A DNA stretch of 11,364 nucleotides from Deltaproteobacteria bacterium (GTDB taxonomy: Bacteria; Myxococcota_A; Polyangia; HGW-17; SLPX01). Shown here one piece after another: positions 1 through 7,336 of the stretch. The notes under the pieces are model-generated. The model saw nothing but the letters and a program-made list of their open reading frames with translations. It ran no database searches and was not told the DNA's origin. Location of the stretch: contig JAABSF010000040.1 of assembly GCA_011390535.1 (NCBI GenBank), positions 1 to 11,364 of the forward strand, in the 5' to 3' direction. Numbering within the stretch: position 1 is the stretch's first letter; every line of letters starts with the position of its first letter. Position numbers and translations under genes: made by a program.

Positions 1-10
1 ATAGGCCCTC

Positions 11-832
11 TCAACGGATCCCCCCCGCTAGGAGGTCCAAATCCTGCTCTCCCTTGATGAGAGTTCCCAGAAAAGGAATCTCTCCCTTGAGCTTTTTGAT
101 GGATACCCCGGATCGCTGTAACGCCGCAATCCAATCAATCAGCTCGGATGTAGATGGGAGCTTTCGTAACCCCGGTGTTCTTCGAAGGTGATAAAACACA
201 TCGAGACAACGAGCCAACAGCTTGTTTTCTATGTCCGGATGGTGAACACCCACAATTTTTTTCATAAGCTCCCGGTCGGGAAAATCAATATAATGAAAAA
301 CACATCGCCTCAAAAATGCTTGGGGCAGCTCTTTTTCGTTGTTGGATGTGATAACCACAAAGGGGCGGTGACGAGCGGTTACCTCTTCATCCAACTCCAT
401 GATGGTAAACGACATGTTATCCAGCTCATTTAAAAGATCATTGGGAAACTCGATGTCCGCCTTGTCTACCTCGTCAATCAAGAGCACAACTTGCTCTCCA
501 GACGCAAACGCCCTGCCCAACGGGCCTAAACGGATGTAGCTCCGGATGTCCTGCACATCTGAATCTCCAAATCGGCTGTCATGAAGCCGCTGGACGGTAT
601 CATAAATATAGAGACCGTCGGCTGCGCTGGTTGTGGATTTCACATGCCACCTGATTAGCGGCATACCCAAAGCCTCCGCTACACTTGTGGCCAGCAATGT
701 TTTTCCTGTCCCCGGCTCTCCTTTCAATAGCAAGGGGCGCTCCAATGCCAAAGATACGTTCACCGCGTCTTCCAGCGCAGGCGATGTTATATAGTCGGAA
801 GTTCCCCTAAATTGGATAAAATCTTTTACCAT
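11..832 (-). CDS. MoxR-family AAA+ ATPase, CoxD-like
   Basis: Cytoplasmic AAA+ ATPase of 273 residues, probably a chaperone-like remodeller of a partner protein. Walker A is GEPGTGKT at residues 38-45, Walker B is VVLLIDEVDKAD at 115-126, sensor 1 is the ITSNNEKELP stretch at 161-170, and the arginine-finger region is FLRR at 173-176. The segment RWHVKSTTSAADGLYIYD (61-78) and the PSTSE motif near residue 226 are typical of the CoxD-like branch of MoxR proteins, whose members are about 280 residues, so the gene looks complete. The start has a good ribosome site (GAGGAG, five bases before ATG). It follows the membrane-protein gene by 38 bases and is probably co-transcribed with it. Relatives usually precede a von Willebrand factor A (CoxE-like) gene, which would lie beyond the left edge. 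The family is clear; the substrate is unknown. Confidence 0.93.
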   Translation of the reverse strand: MVKDFIQFRGTSDYITSPALEDAVNVSLALERPLLLKGEPGTGKTLLATSVAEALGMPLIRWHVKSTTSAADGLYIYDTVQRLHDSRFGDSDVQDIRSYIRLGPLGRAFASGEQVVLLIDEVDKADIEFPNDLLNELDNMSFTIMELDEEVTARHRPFVVITSNNEKELPQAFLRRCVFHYIDFPDRELMKKIVGVHHPDIENKLLARCLDVFYHLRRTPGLRKLPSTSELIDWIAALQRSGVSIKKLKGEIPFLGTLIKGEQDLDLLAGGIR

Positions 833-870
833 TACAGCTCCTCGCAGATTCTTTATGTATGTGTTGATCG

Positions 871-2127
871 TTATTTGTTGTTAACGGCACTACGGGAACC
901 GGCGTAAGCCCGCTTAAAACAATCAATAAAGTTTAAAAACATGTCTTTTCGCATAGATACGTCGCATGTCTCCCCAAGCGGAATGCTCTCGCTCACTTCT
1001 ACCCCAAGGCCCGGATTCACAAACTGACCGCCGATGCTGATTTGATTGTCTCCTTGCCTAACATATAAAATCACCCCGACATGTTGATATCCCGGCTTGC
1101 CGGACCGAGGTACAACCCCACCATCAGCCCCGGAACCACCCGAGTAACCCACCGGCATTTTTACTCCCCATAGTCCCATCGCCCAACTCGAATGAGGCAG
1201 AGAGAAAATTTTCTGTCTTTTCTTATTATCTTGAAAAATCATCTTATCCGATGTGATCTCTACTTGCATTTTTCCGGGGAATTTCTTTACGGCAAACGTC
1301 ACCAACCCGGCGGTTACGCCACCCAGCAATAAAAAACGGGCCCAAATAGGACAATCCCACCCCACCATTGAAGGGAAACCGAGTATCATTATGTAGAGAA
1401 TAAGAAAAAGAGGAATCATCATGACAACCATGAATAATCCGCCGCTGTCCGCGCTATCAAGCCGCCAAATATTTCGAAACGGTGGACAGGTGCGCTCGCC
1501 TGAACCTTCGGCAATCTTATCAGCGGCGTTTTCAAAAGCGCGACTGAGGGACGTAGCCGTATAGAGAAGGTTTTCAAGCTTTTCGGCTCTTCTCACCAAA
1601 CCGGATACAGAGATTGTCACTTTGCCTTCTTTTACCTTCAGGGTGGGTGCAACCTTGAAAGCCTCTACAATCGCCTTTCTTAAATTAGAATCGGATAGAA
1701 ACATACGGATTTCTTCAGAAGCAGCCCCTTTCACAACTACCTTTGAATCGAAATCCGAATCGCCGACCTGAATATCTTCCAACCTTAAAACCTTGCGGAT
1801 AATCGCCGGCAATCGCTGACGTGCCAACTCCAACCCTCCCGGCAATCTGCAATGTGCTTTGGCAGACACAATTGTATAGGTATGAGCGCTCTCTCTAGTA
1901 CCCACTACAATCCTGTACGCCTCCACAAAAACACCCTCAATAACACCCACCAGCCGCCCTTCGCCGTCATCGGCACCTGGTTCTTCCACAAATGTAAGCC
2001 CTTCATGTCGCTGAGCCACCTCCTCCCAAACCATAAAGGCTCTTCTGCGCCATCGCCGGATACACCAAATAGCCAGCAACCCTCCAAACACAATCACAGC
2101 CAACAAAAGTACGCCTCCCACAACCAT
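871..2127 (-). CDS. Membrane protein of unknown function upstream of MoxR ATPase
   Basis: I do not recognise a named family. From the ATG at 2127 the protein has 418 residues: a membrane helix at about 3-22 followed by an arginine-rich stretch (RRWRRR, about 24-29), a soluble domain of about 200 residues, two more hydrophobic helices at about 231-250 and 263-280, and a soluble C-terminal domain rich in glycine and beta-type sequence. The central block with DSDFDSKVVVKG followed by a leucine-rich helix resembles a motif I associate with uncharacterised deltaproteobacterial proteins. The start is uncertain. The frame is open back to a TTG at 2277, with ATGs at 2259 and 2193, but these have poor ribosome sites and encode an odd Cys-rich leader. 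GGAG directly abuts the ATG at 2127 and lies six bases before an in-frame GTG at 2121, which may be the true start. Its spacing suggests an operon with the downstream ATPase. Confidence 0.75.
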   Translation of the reverse strand: MVVGGVLLLAVIVFGGLLAIWCIRRWRRRAFMVWEEVAQRHEGLTFVEEPGADDGEGRLVGVIEGVFVEAYRIVVGTRESAHTYTIVSAKAHCRLPGGLELARQRLPAIIRKVLRLEDIQVGDSDFDSKVVVKGAASEEIRMFLSDSNLRKAIVEAFKVAPTLKVKEGKVTISVSGLVRRAEKLENLLYTATSLSRAFENAADKIAEGSGERTCPPFRNIWRLDSADSGGLFMVVMMIPLFLILYIMILGFPSMVGWDCPIWARFLLLGGVTAGLVTFAVKKFPGKMQVEITSDKMIFQDNKKRQKIFSLPHSSWAMGLWGVKMPVGYSGGSGADGGVVPRSGKPGYQHVGVILYVRQGDNQISIGGQFVNPGLGVEVSESIPLGETCDVSMRKDMFLNFIDCFKRAYAGSRSAVNNK

Positions 2128-2463
2128 CTCCGTATTTGTTCGTGCCTGAAGAAAAAGAAAAGAAAACAGACTTTTCGAAGTTGGGTAAGCCATGAAAAAA
2201 GAGTTAACACAATAGACTGAACAGGTGCAATAGCAAAGTCCAGTGGTTCTCGGGCTCATTTTACACTTACAATTCAACCAGAATCAGGTGGCTACAGCGA
2301 CGGCTGAAACCCGGAAAACGCCTTCAACTCATGATGTTCACTTGTAAGTTTTATTTCACTTACTTTGCTTCACCTCATGCAAAATGCTTTCATTCCTATT
2401 TTTTGTTTTTTTGTTTATGATAGCCGAAGAGCAGATATGAAAAGAAGGGAGCAAAGAAATATT

Positions 2464-4128
2464 ATGAAACAGAGAAAAAAAGGCGGGCTATTTCTTCATC
2501 AGGTTATGTTCCTCGCCATCTTGGTCGGTGTTTTGACTCTCTCCCTCCCTGCTATAGCAGCGGATTTCTACGTAGACCCGGTAAACGGCTCCATGGAAAA
2601 CGACGGGTCTGAAGATAGCCCATGGTCCACAATCCAAGAGGTGATTGATGATGGGCTCATCGAGACTCAAAACTGGGAAAATCTTCCTTATGAAGAAGGC
2701 GCAGAGTTGATCACTGTAAACGCCGGCGCCCCGGTCAAAAGCGGTGACACAATCTATCTTCGTTCAGGTTTTCATGGGCATCTTTTTATCCAGAGCGCTT
2801 ACAATGAGAGCCCCATAACAATCGCGGCAGATGAAGGTCATACCCCTGAGCTTGGCAGCGTTCATATACGTTCAGGAGCGTTTTGGGTGCTCCGCGGGTT
2901 GAAAGTCAGTCCCTCTCTGGCACCTGAATATGAAAAGATGACCTTGGTGAACATAGAGAGTCATGGTTGGCGGGGACCTGCGTCTGATATCTCTGTAGAA
3001 GACTGCTATCTCTTCTCGGTAGAAGATTCCTCAGGGTGGTCCATGCAGGACTGGAACGACCTCCCGTGTAACGGAGTGGGAGGAAACGGCGAGCGGTTGA
3101 CCATAAAAAACAATTACATAAAAAACGTCAATTTCGGAATCTCTATTAGCAGAGCTTATGGGATCGTGGAGGGAAACACGGTGGAGAACTTCGCCGGAGA
3201 CGGTCTGAGAGGATTGGGAGACTATGGGTTATTCGAATACAACGTGGTCAAGAACTGTTACAACGTAAACGATAATCACGACGATGGTTTCCAAAGCTGG
3301 TCAGTGGGCCCCGATGGGGTCGGGAGTGGTGAAGTAACAGGTGTAGTTTTGAGAGGAAATGTGATCCTGAATTATGAAGATCCCGACCAGCCCTTTCGCG
3401 GCCCGTTGCAGGGAATCGGGATGTTCGACGGTTTCTTTGTTGATTGGGTGATTGAAAACAACCTCGTCGTTGTAGATCACTGGCACGGCATCTCACTCTA
3501 TGGTGCGCGAAACAGCCGCATCGTAAATAACACCGTCCTTGACCCCAATGAAGAATCGCCGGGCCCACCTTGGGTTCAGTTTTTCCCTCACAAAGACGAT
3601 ACCCCTGTCCAAGACTGCGTTATCCGAAACAATCTCGCAACTTCGTTTGCCGGCTCTGATCGAGAAGGAGTTACAGCGGATCACAATCTTGTTATCGATG
3701 ACCCGAATGCGTTCTTTGAAGACCCCGCAGGTGGTGACTTCCGCCTCTCGGCGACCAGCCCGGCGGTTGATACAGGGAGCCCTGAAGACGCGCCGAGCAT
3801 CGACATTGTAGGCACCCCTCGACCTCAAGGAGACGGTTATGACATAGGTGCATATGAGTACTATGAAGGAACCATAGAGTACCCGGACGCCGGTGTCGCC
3901 GTTGATGCTTCAGGACATGACTCCGCCACTGATGAATATGACTCTGGGATCGGAGAGCCGGATGCTGAAACGGGAGACGGCAGCTCTAGTGACAGTGGCT
4001 GCTCATGCCGAGCCGCAAAGGGTAACCCCAAACCCTTGGGGAGCTTTTTTCTCCATCTAATGTTTCTTTTGTTTTTGGTTCATGTCTTTGTCAGAAGCTT
4101 TTCCCGGAACCTTCAAAATAGCCGCTGA
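2464..4128 (+). CDS. Secreted right-handed beta-helix protein with Cys-type C-terminal anchor
   Basis: Exported protein of 554 residues. Residues 1-32 form a signal peptide: KQRKKGG n-region, hydrophobic core at 14-28, AIA before the likely cut. The mature part begins with FYVDPVNGS...NDGSEDSPW (about 35-56), a common opening of parallel beta-helix (DUF1565-like) proteins. Repeated short strands with paired Asn such as IKNNYI, VIENNLV and IVNNTV follow, and the domain closes with DIGAYEY at 460-466, the hallmark ending of choice-of-anchor Q beta-helix proteins. Then come an acidic linker rich in D, A and S, a GCSC motif (Cys513, Cys515), a hydrophobic helix at about 528-543 and basic residues, the layout of MYXO-CTERM-like sorting signals. 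It may bind or cleave a polysaccharide, but no catalytic residues can be assigned. AAGGGAG ten bases upstream favours this ATG over those at 2437 and 2365. It converges on the arsenic operon. Confidence 0.88.
   Translation: MKQRKKGGLFLHQVMFLAILVGVLTLSLPAIAADFYVDPVNGSMENDGSEDSPWSTIQEVIDDGLIETQNWENLPYEEGAELITVNAGAPVKSGDTIYLRSGFHGHLFIQSAYNESPITIAADEGHTPELGSVHIRSGAFWVLRGLKVSPSLAPEYEKMTLVNIESHGWRGPASDISVEDCYLFSVEDSSGWSMQDWNDLPCNGVGGNGERLTIKNNYIKNVNFGISISRAYGIVEGNTVENFAGDGLRGLGDYGLFEYNVVKNCYNVNDNHDDGFQSWSVGPDGVGSGEVTGVVLRGNVILNYEDPDQPFRGPLQGIGMFDGFFVDWVIENNLVVVDHWHGISLYGARNSRIVNNTVLDPNEESPGPPWVQFFPHKDDTPVQDCVIRNNLATSFAGSDREGVTADHNLVIDDPNAFFEDPAGGDFRLSATSPAVDTGSPEDAPSIDIVGTPRPQGDGYDIGAYEYYEGTIEYPDAGVAVDASGHDSATDEYDSGIGEPDAETGDGSSSDSGCSCRAAKGNPKPLGSFFLHLMFLLFLVHVFVRSFSRNLQNSR
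4026..4050 (+). terminator. Terminator-like hairpin inside the beta-helix gene
   Basis: CCCCAA, a four-base loop and TTGGGG form a six-base-pair stem (4026-4041), followed after AGC by six T residues. It sits within the coding sequence, just before the codons of the C-terminal hydrophobic anchor. The shape fits a weak intrinsic terminator, but the stem is short and the T run is offset, so chance is quite possible. Confidence 0.25.
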
Positions 4129-4231
4129 CAGCAAATTACAAAAAAAACCAACTTTCAAAGATTTATGTGCATGGAGAAAGGTTATCATTGAGGGGAGGAA
4201 AAATTATCAATGAGAGCGAGGCGTTGACCTT

Positions 4232-4927
4232 CTATCGTAAGGACACGCCGAAAATGTTTACGAGGCTGAAATAAATCCCGACAAGGATAAAAATCACCCC
4301 CGTGATTTGTCTCGCCCTCAACTCGAATGATTTGATCCGGTCAAAGGCTGCGGCTGCTTTATTAACTCCGGTAGCGAGTAACACGGCAAAGACGAGAACC
4401 GGCAAGCCTGTGGCTAAACCGTATATAGCAGGCAAAGTAAAACCTGATTCGTGGGTCAATGCCAGTGGAATAAGAGAACCGAAAAATATGGCGGCAGACG
4501 CCGGACAAAAAGCGAGAGCGAAAACAAAACCCAGTAAAGCAGCGCTCCATATCCCGCTGTTTTTCGTTTTCTCTTGTAGAGAAGATCCAAGACTCGAAGA
4601 CAAAAAACTGAACTCAAAAATCTCCAGCAATACAATTCCGACCAATATCAACAGGGGACCCAAAAGAATATTCATATATTTCTGCAATGAGTGAGACAAA
4701 AAAGGTGCGGACAAGAGACTGTATACAAGCAAAACACCAAGCAAAATGTATGCTGTGACGCGGCCCAGGGTGTACAAGACACCACCAAGAAAAACCGACA
4801 TCGGGCGGTTCACTCTGCGACCCACAAAAGAAACCGCGGCAATGTTGGTGGCGAGGGGACAGGGGCTTATCGAGGTTAGCACACCAAGCCACAGAGCAGT
4901 TGCTATCGCTATCATCCAACCGGACAT
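4232..4927 (-). CDS. arsG: ArsG-like CcdA-family membrane protein
   Basis: Inner-membrane protein of 231 residues with about six hydrophobic helices, in the CcdA/DsbD transmembrane family. In arsenic operons such proteins are called ArsG, described as an efflux permease for aromatic aminoarsenicals. It has two Cys-Pro motifs, SPCPLATN (Cys23, helix 1) and AFCPASAAIFFG (Cys141, near helix 4), at the places where CcdA/DsbD keep the redox cysteine pair that carries electrons across the membrane. The sequence therefore also fits a thiol-electron carrier feeding the upstream ArsF-like thioredoxin-fold protein. Its ATG overlaps the arsF stop as TAATG, so translation is probably coupled, and GGAG lies seven bases upstream. 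It is the last gene of the operon, 103 bases from the convergent beta-helix gene. Family assignment is firm; transport against electron transfer is open. Confidence 0.87.
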   Translation of the reverse strand: MSGWMIAIATALWLGVLTSISPCPLATNIAAVSFVGRRVNRPMSVFLGGVLYTLGRVTAYILLGVLLVYSLLSAPFLSHSLQKYMNILLGPLLILVGIVLLEIFEFSFLSSSLGSSLQEKTKNSGIWSAALLGFVFALAFCPASAAIFFGSLIPLALTHESGFTLPAIYGLATGLPVLVFAVLLATGVNKAAAAFDRIKSFELRARQITGVIFILVGIYFSLVNIFGVSLR

Positions 4928-5400
4928 TACGAATCTCCGCTCTTTATTTTTTTTATTTCACCCTGAACATAATCTATGAAACTTTTTTGATTGCGAAGAA
5001 GCTGCCAGACCTTGTCCAGCCTTTTCCACTTCACCTCTTTACCGTTTTCCAGTTTTGAAACTACCACCGAACGAGTAGAAAGCTCATACTGTTTCACGTA
5101 ATGGCTGTTTCCGCCTTCTTCTATGTTAACTTCAACAAATTTTACCGTACCGCTTTCCACCTCATCGGTGAAACCTTCCTCAACAGCTTTTTTGGTGAGT
5201 CTTTCTATCGTCCTGCAGGATGCGCAACGCATGTTGCCGTGAAAATAGTAGACGACCACCATGGACGGGTGTTCATCCTTGTTGATTTTTGCCTCTTTTG
5301 ATGGGGTATTTTTTGCCCCAATTTCTTTATAAAGAACAAAAACTATACTCACCGCCACGAACAGCAAAAGCAGTCCGCCCACAATTTTTTTTGCATTCAT
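4927..5400 (-). CDS. arsF: ArsF-like membrane-anchored thioredoxin-fold protein
   Basis: Protein of 157 residues. Residues 7-23 form one N-terminal hydrophobic helix after two lysines, predicting an N-in anchor with the domain in the periplasm. The core has VVVYYFHGNMRCASCRTIE (48-66), with a CXXC pair at Cys59 and Cys62 on a thioredoxin-like strand-helix, and then VKFVEVNIEE. The later segment STRSVVVSK (108-116) occupies the place of the thioredoxin cis-proline loop but lacks the proline. This FHG...RCxxC pattern is that of the ArsF family, described as a subunit of a nitroreductase for nitrophenyl arsenicals. The usual partner ArsE, a small soluble thioredoxin, is absent from the window. 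GGAG lies seven bases before ATG, and the stop overlaps the arsG start. I infer that ArsF and ArsG act as a pair; the true substrate is not shown by the sequence. Confidence 0.83.
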   Translation of the reverse strand: MNAKKIVGGLLLLFVAVSIVFVLYKEIGAKNTPSKEAKINKDEHPSMVVVYYFHGNMRCASCRTIERLTKKAVEEGFTDEVESGTVKFVEVNIEEGGNSHYVKQYELSTRSVVVSKLENGKEVKWKRLDKVWQLLRNQKSFIDYVQGEIKKIKSGDS

Positions 5401-5524
5401 AAGTAAGCTCCTTCAATCCACCTGGACCTGAACTGAAATGTCATGCCCATTATGTCAATGTTATCCGTAGGAGACCTTTTAAAAATCAAAAGCCTTTTCA
5501 AATCATTTGTCGACACAGCCCGCC

Positions 5525-6697
5525 TCAAAACAACACCCCGTAAATCATTCCTGCGACTGTGGATAGAACAATCACCAGAGCAATAAACACCATCGTCTTT
5601 TTCGTTCCCATCACACTCCGAATTACGAGCATATTAGGCAAAGACAAGGCAGGCCCCGCAAGCAAGAGCGCCAACGCAGGCCCTTTACCCATACCGGAAT
5701 TAATCAGCCCGTCCAAAATCGGCACCTCGGTCAAGGTGGCGAAGTACATGAACGCCCCCACAAAAGATGCAAAAAAGTTGGCCGAGAGTGAATTCCCCCC
5801 CACCATGGAGCTAACCCACTCGTTTGGAATGATGCCCTGCCCTCCCTTGGGCCCACCCAACAGAAAACCCGCCACCAACACACCCCCCAGCAAGAGCGGC
5901 ATAATCTGCTTGGTAAAAGTCCAGCTCGAATCAACCCACATGGAGAGCTCATCTTTTTTAAACCAGGCGATGATGCTGCCGGCTAAGATCACCAGGAAAA
6001 CACCGGTCACAATCCACTTCGCCGAATAAATGGTAGCCCACACACCACCTTCCCCTTCAGCCGGCCGTCCCCAGTTGGCAAAAACCAGGATACCCACCAG
6101 AGCGGCGAAATAAAGACCGTCTTGCCAAAGCGCCCGCCCCTTATCGTCATCCGGTATAATCACTGGACCATTTTCGTGGCGGGCAGCCTCTTCCTTGCGG
6201 AAAATAAAATGCATTACCAACCCGATAACCACTGCAAAAACCACCGCTCCCACGGCTCGAGCTATCCCCAACTCGGGGCCAAGGATACGGGCGGTGAGGA
6301 TGATAGCCAAGACGTTTATGGCCGGGCCCGAGTAAAGAAAAGCTACTGCCGGTCCAAGCCCTGCACCACGCTTGTGAATGCCGGCGAATAACGGAAGCAC
6401 CGTACACGAACAGACCGCCAGAATTGATCCCGACACGGCTGCTACAGGATAAGCGATAATCTTCTTCGCCATGGGCCCGAGATACTTCATCACCGCACCC
6501 TGACTCACAAACACACTGATAGCACCTGCAATAAAAAAGGCCGGGACCAGACATAGGAGCACGTGTTCCCTGGCATACCACTTCGCCAACATGAGGCTCT
6601 CGCGAAGGGCACCCCAGAAGCGTTCACTGCCGGTGGGCAGAAACCAACAAGCCGCAAACACAGCCAAGATAATTAAAAGCTTCCAACGTTCTTTCAT
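5525..6697 (-). CDS. ArsP-type permease (DUF318 family)
   Basis: Inner-membrane permease of 390 residues with about ten hydrophobic segments, in the family typified by ArsP, the exporter of trivalent organoarsenicals. The first half contains VCSCTVLPLFAGIHKRGAG and then FLYSGPAINVLA (95-131). The second half contains a diverged copy, FATLTEVPILDGLINSGMG and then LLLAGPALSLPNML (319-357). This internal duplication with GxG...GPA loops is characteristic of the family. Cys96 and Cys98 form a CXC motif in the first repeat that could bind a trivalent arsenical thiolate. A charged cytoplasmic-type loop lies at about 167-190. GGAG is seven bases before ATG. It sits between arsC and arsF, 124 bases from the latter. 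The operon supports an arsenical substrate, but DUF318 permeases have varied roles, so I leave the symbol blank. Confidence 0.87.
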   Translation of the reverse strand: MKERWKLLIILAVFAACWFLPTGSERFWGALRESLMLAKWYAREHVLLCLVPAFFIAGAISVFVSQGAVMKYLGPMAKKIIAYPVAAVSGSILAVCSCTVLPLFAGIHKRGAGLGPAVAFLYSGPAINVLAIILTARILGPELGIARAVGAVVFAVVIGLVMHFIFRKEEAARHENGPVIIPDDDKGRALWQDGLYFAALVGILVFANWGRPAEGEGGVWATIYSAKWIVTGVFLVILAGSIIAWFKKDELSMWVDSSWTFTKQIMPLLLGGVLVAGFLLGGPKGGQGIIPNEWVSSMVGGNSLSANFFASFVGAFMYFATLTEVPILDGLINSGMGKGPALALLLAGPALSLPNMLVIRSVMGTKKTMVFIALVIVLSTVAGMIYGVLF

Positions 6698-6887
6698 TCA
6701 TGTGCTCCTTAGGGCCGACTCAAGAATAAGATCGCAGGACCGAATCTTTCGCAGCCATACTCACCTCGAAAAGCCTCAAGTTAGGATGTGGCGACATGGC
6801 CATGTTGTCAAGCAGGTTTTCCTGTTATTTTGACCTCCGAGACCAATCTCCTGGAAGCAACCCAATTCCGACAAATGCTTCAATAAG
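6698..6887 (-). promoter_or_regulatory. arsC-permease gap with 12-bp palindrome and TTGACA
   Basis: This 190-base gap holds no convincing gene. It contains a perfect 12-bp palindrome, ACATGGCCATGT, at 6794-6805, directly downstream on the minus strand of a perfect TTGACA hexamer. No good -10 box lies at the right distance, so an internal promoter is only a possibility. The AAGGAG ribosome site of the permease gene lies at its end, near 6705-6710. Confidence 0.25.
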
Positions 6888-7298
6888 TTAAGCTGATGGG
6901 TCTTCCAACAATTTCTTGAGCCTTCGGTAAAGCTCATCACGAGTGCTGCGAAACGCATCCAGACGTTCCGCCTGCGCGCCCTGAACCGCCGCAGGGTCTG
7001 GCAACCCCCAATGAAGTCGTTGGGCGTTGCCGAGAAACAATGGGCACTCTTCCTCTCCACACAATGTGATTACAGTGTCAACTTCGGCAGCGGGGATCTC
7101 CTCCACCGACTTAGCGCTGTGATGGGAGATGTCGATGTTAATCTCCTTTAAAACCTCTATCGCCTCCGGCCGAACAGCGGTAGGTTTCGAACCGGCCGAA
7201 CAGACCTTTGTCTCTGGGGGAGCAATGGCACGGGCGATGCCTTCTGCCATTTGGCTGCGAGCCGAGTTAGCTACACAAAGAAAGAGAATACCTTTCAT
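6888..7298 (-). CDS. arsC: Arsenate reductase, low-molecular-weight phosphatase type
   Basis: Cytoplasmic enzyme of 136 residues that reduces arsenate to arsenite. It has the phosphatase-type P-loop CVANSARSQ, with nucleophile Cys8 and Arg14, close to the N-terminus. The downstream redox cysteines are Cys80 and Cys85 in TLCGEEECP, followed by HWGLPDPA, which supplies the catalytic Asp101. This is the arrangement of thioredoxin-coupled ArsC enzymes, in which the disulfide moves from the P-loop Cys to a downstream pair. The pair here is five residues apart, against seven in the classical Staphylococcus aureus and Bacillus enzymes; the shorter CxxxxCP form also occurs among ArsC homologues as far as I recall. 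GGAG lies seven bases before the ATG. It follows acr3 by 38 bases, and its product is the substrate for Acr3 export. Confidence 0.95.
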   Translation of the reverse strand: MKGILFLCVANSARSQMAEGIARAIAPPETKVCSAGSKPTAVRPEAIEVLKEINIDISHHSAKSVEEIPAAEVDTVITLCGEEECPLFLGNAQRLHWGLPDPAAVQGAQAERLDAFRSTRDELYRRLKKLLEDPSA

Positions 7299-7336
7299 TT
7301 TAATGCTCCATTGCTAGGACAAAAGGCAGTCAGCCC

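Noticed and set aside
2128..2277. N-terminal extension of the unknown membrane protein to TTG 2277
   Set aside because: The leader is Cys-rich and odd, starts with TTG and lacks a ribosome site. GGAG sits at 2127 instead.
3248..3828. Opposite-strand open frames within the beta-helix gene
   Set aside because: Shadows of a gene with strong signal-peptide, beta-helix and anchor evidence; their products are Arg/Cys/His-rich without domains.
4140..4183. Terminator of the arsenic operon (minus-strand T8 run after AACC/GGTT and TTTC/GAAA arms)
   Set aside because: The stem is A+T-rich, interrupted by an internal bulge and has a long loop, so I cannot support it as a terminator.
4182..4214. Near-identical TTATCATTGAG and TTATCAATGAG between the convergent genes
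   Set aside because: Too short to be a meaningful repeat or attachment site, and no mobile element is nearby.
6698..6887. Possible arsE (small thioredoxin) between arsC and the permease
   Set aside because: The gap is too short for the usual length and reading it on the minus strand shows no Cys-X-X-Cys thioredoxin motif. The 124-base gap before arsF was rejected for the same reasons.
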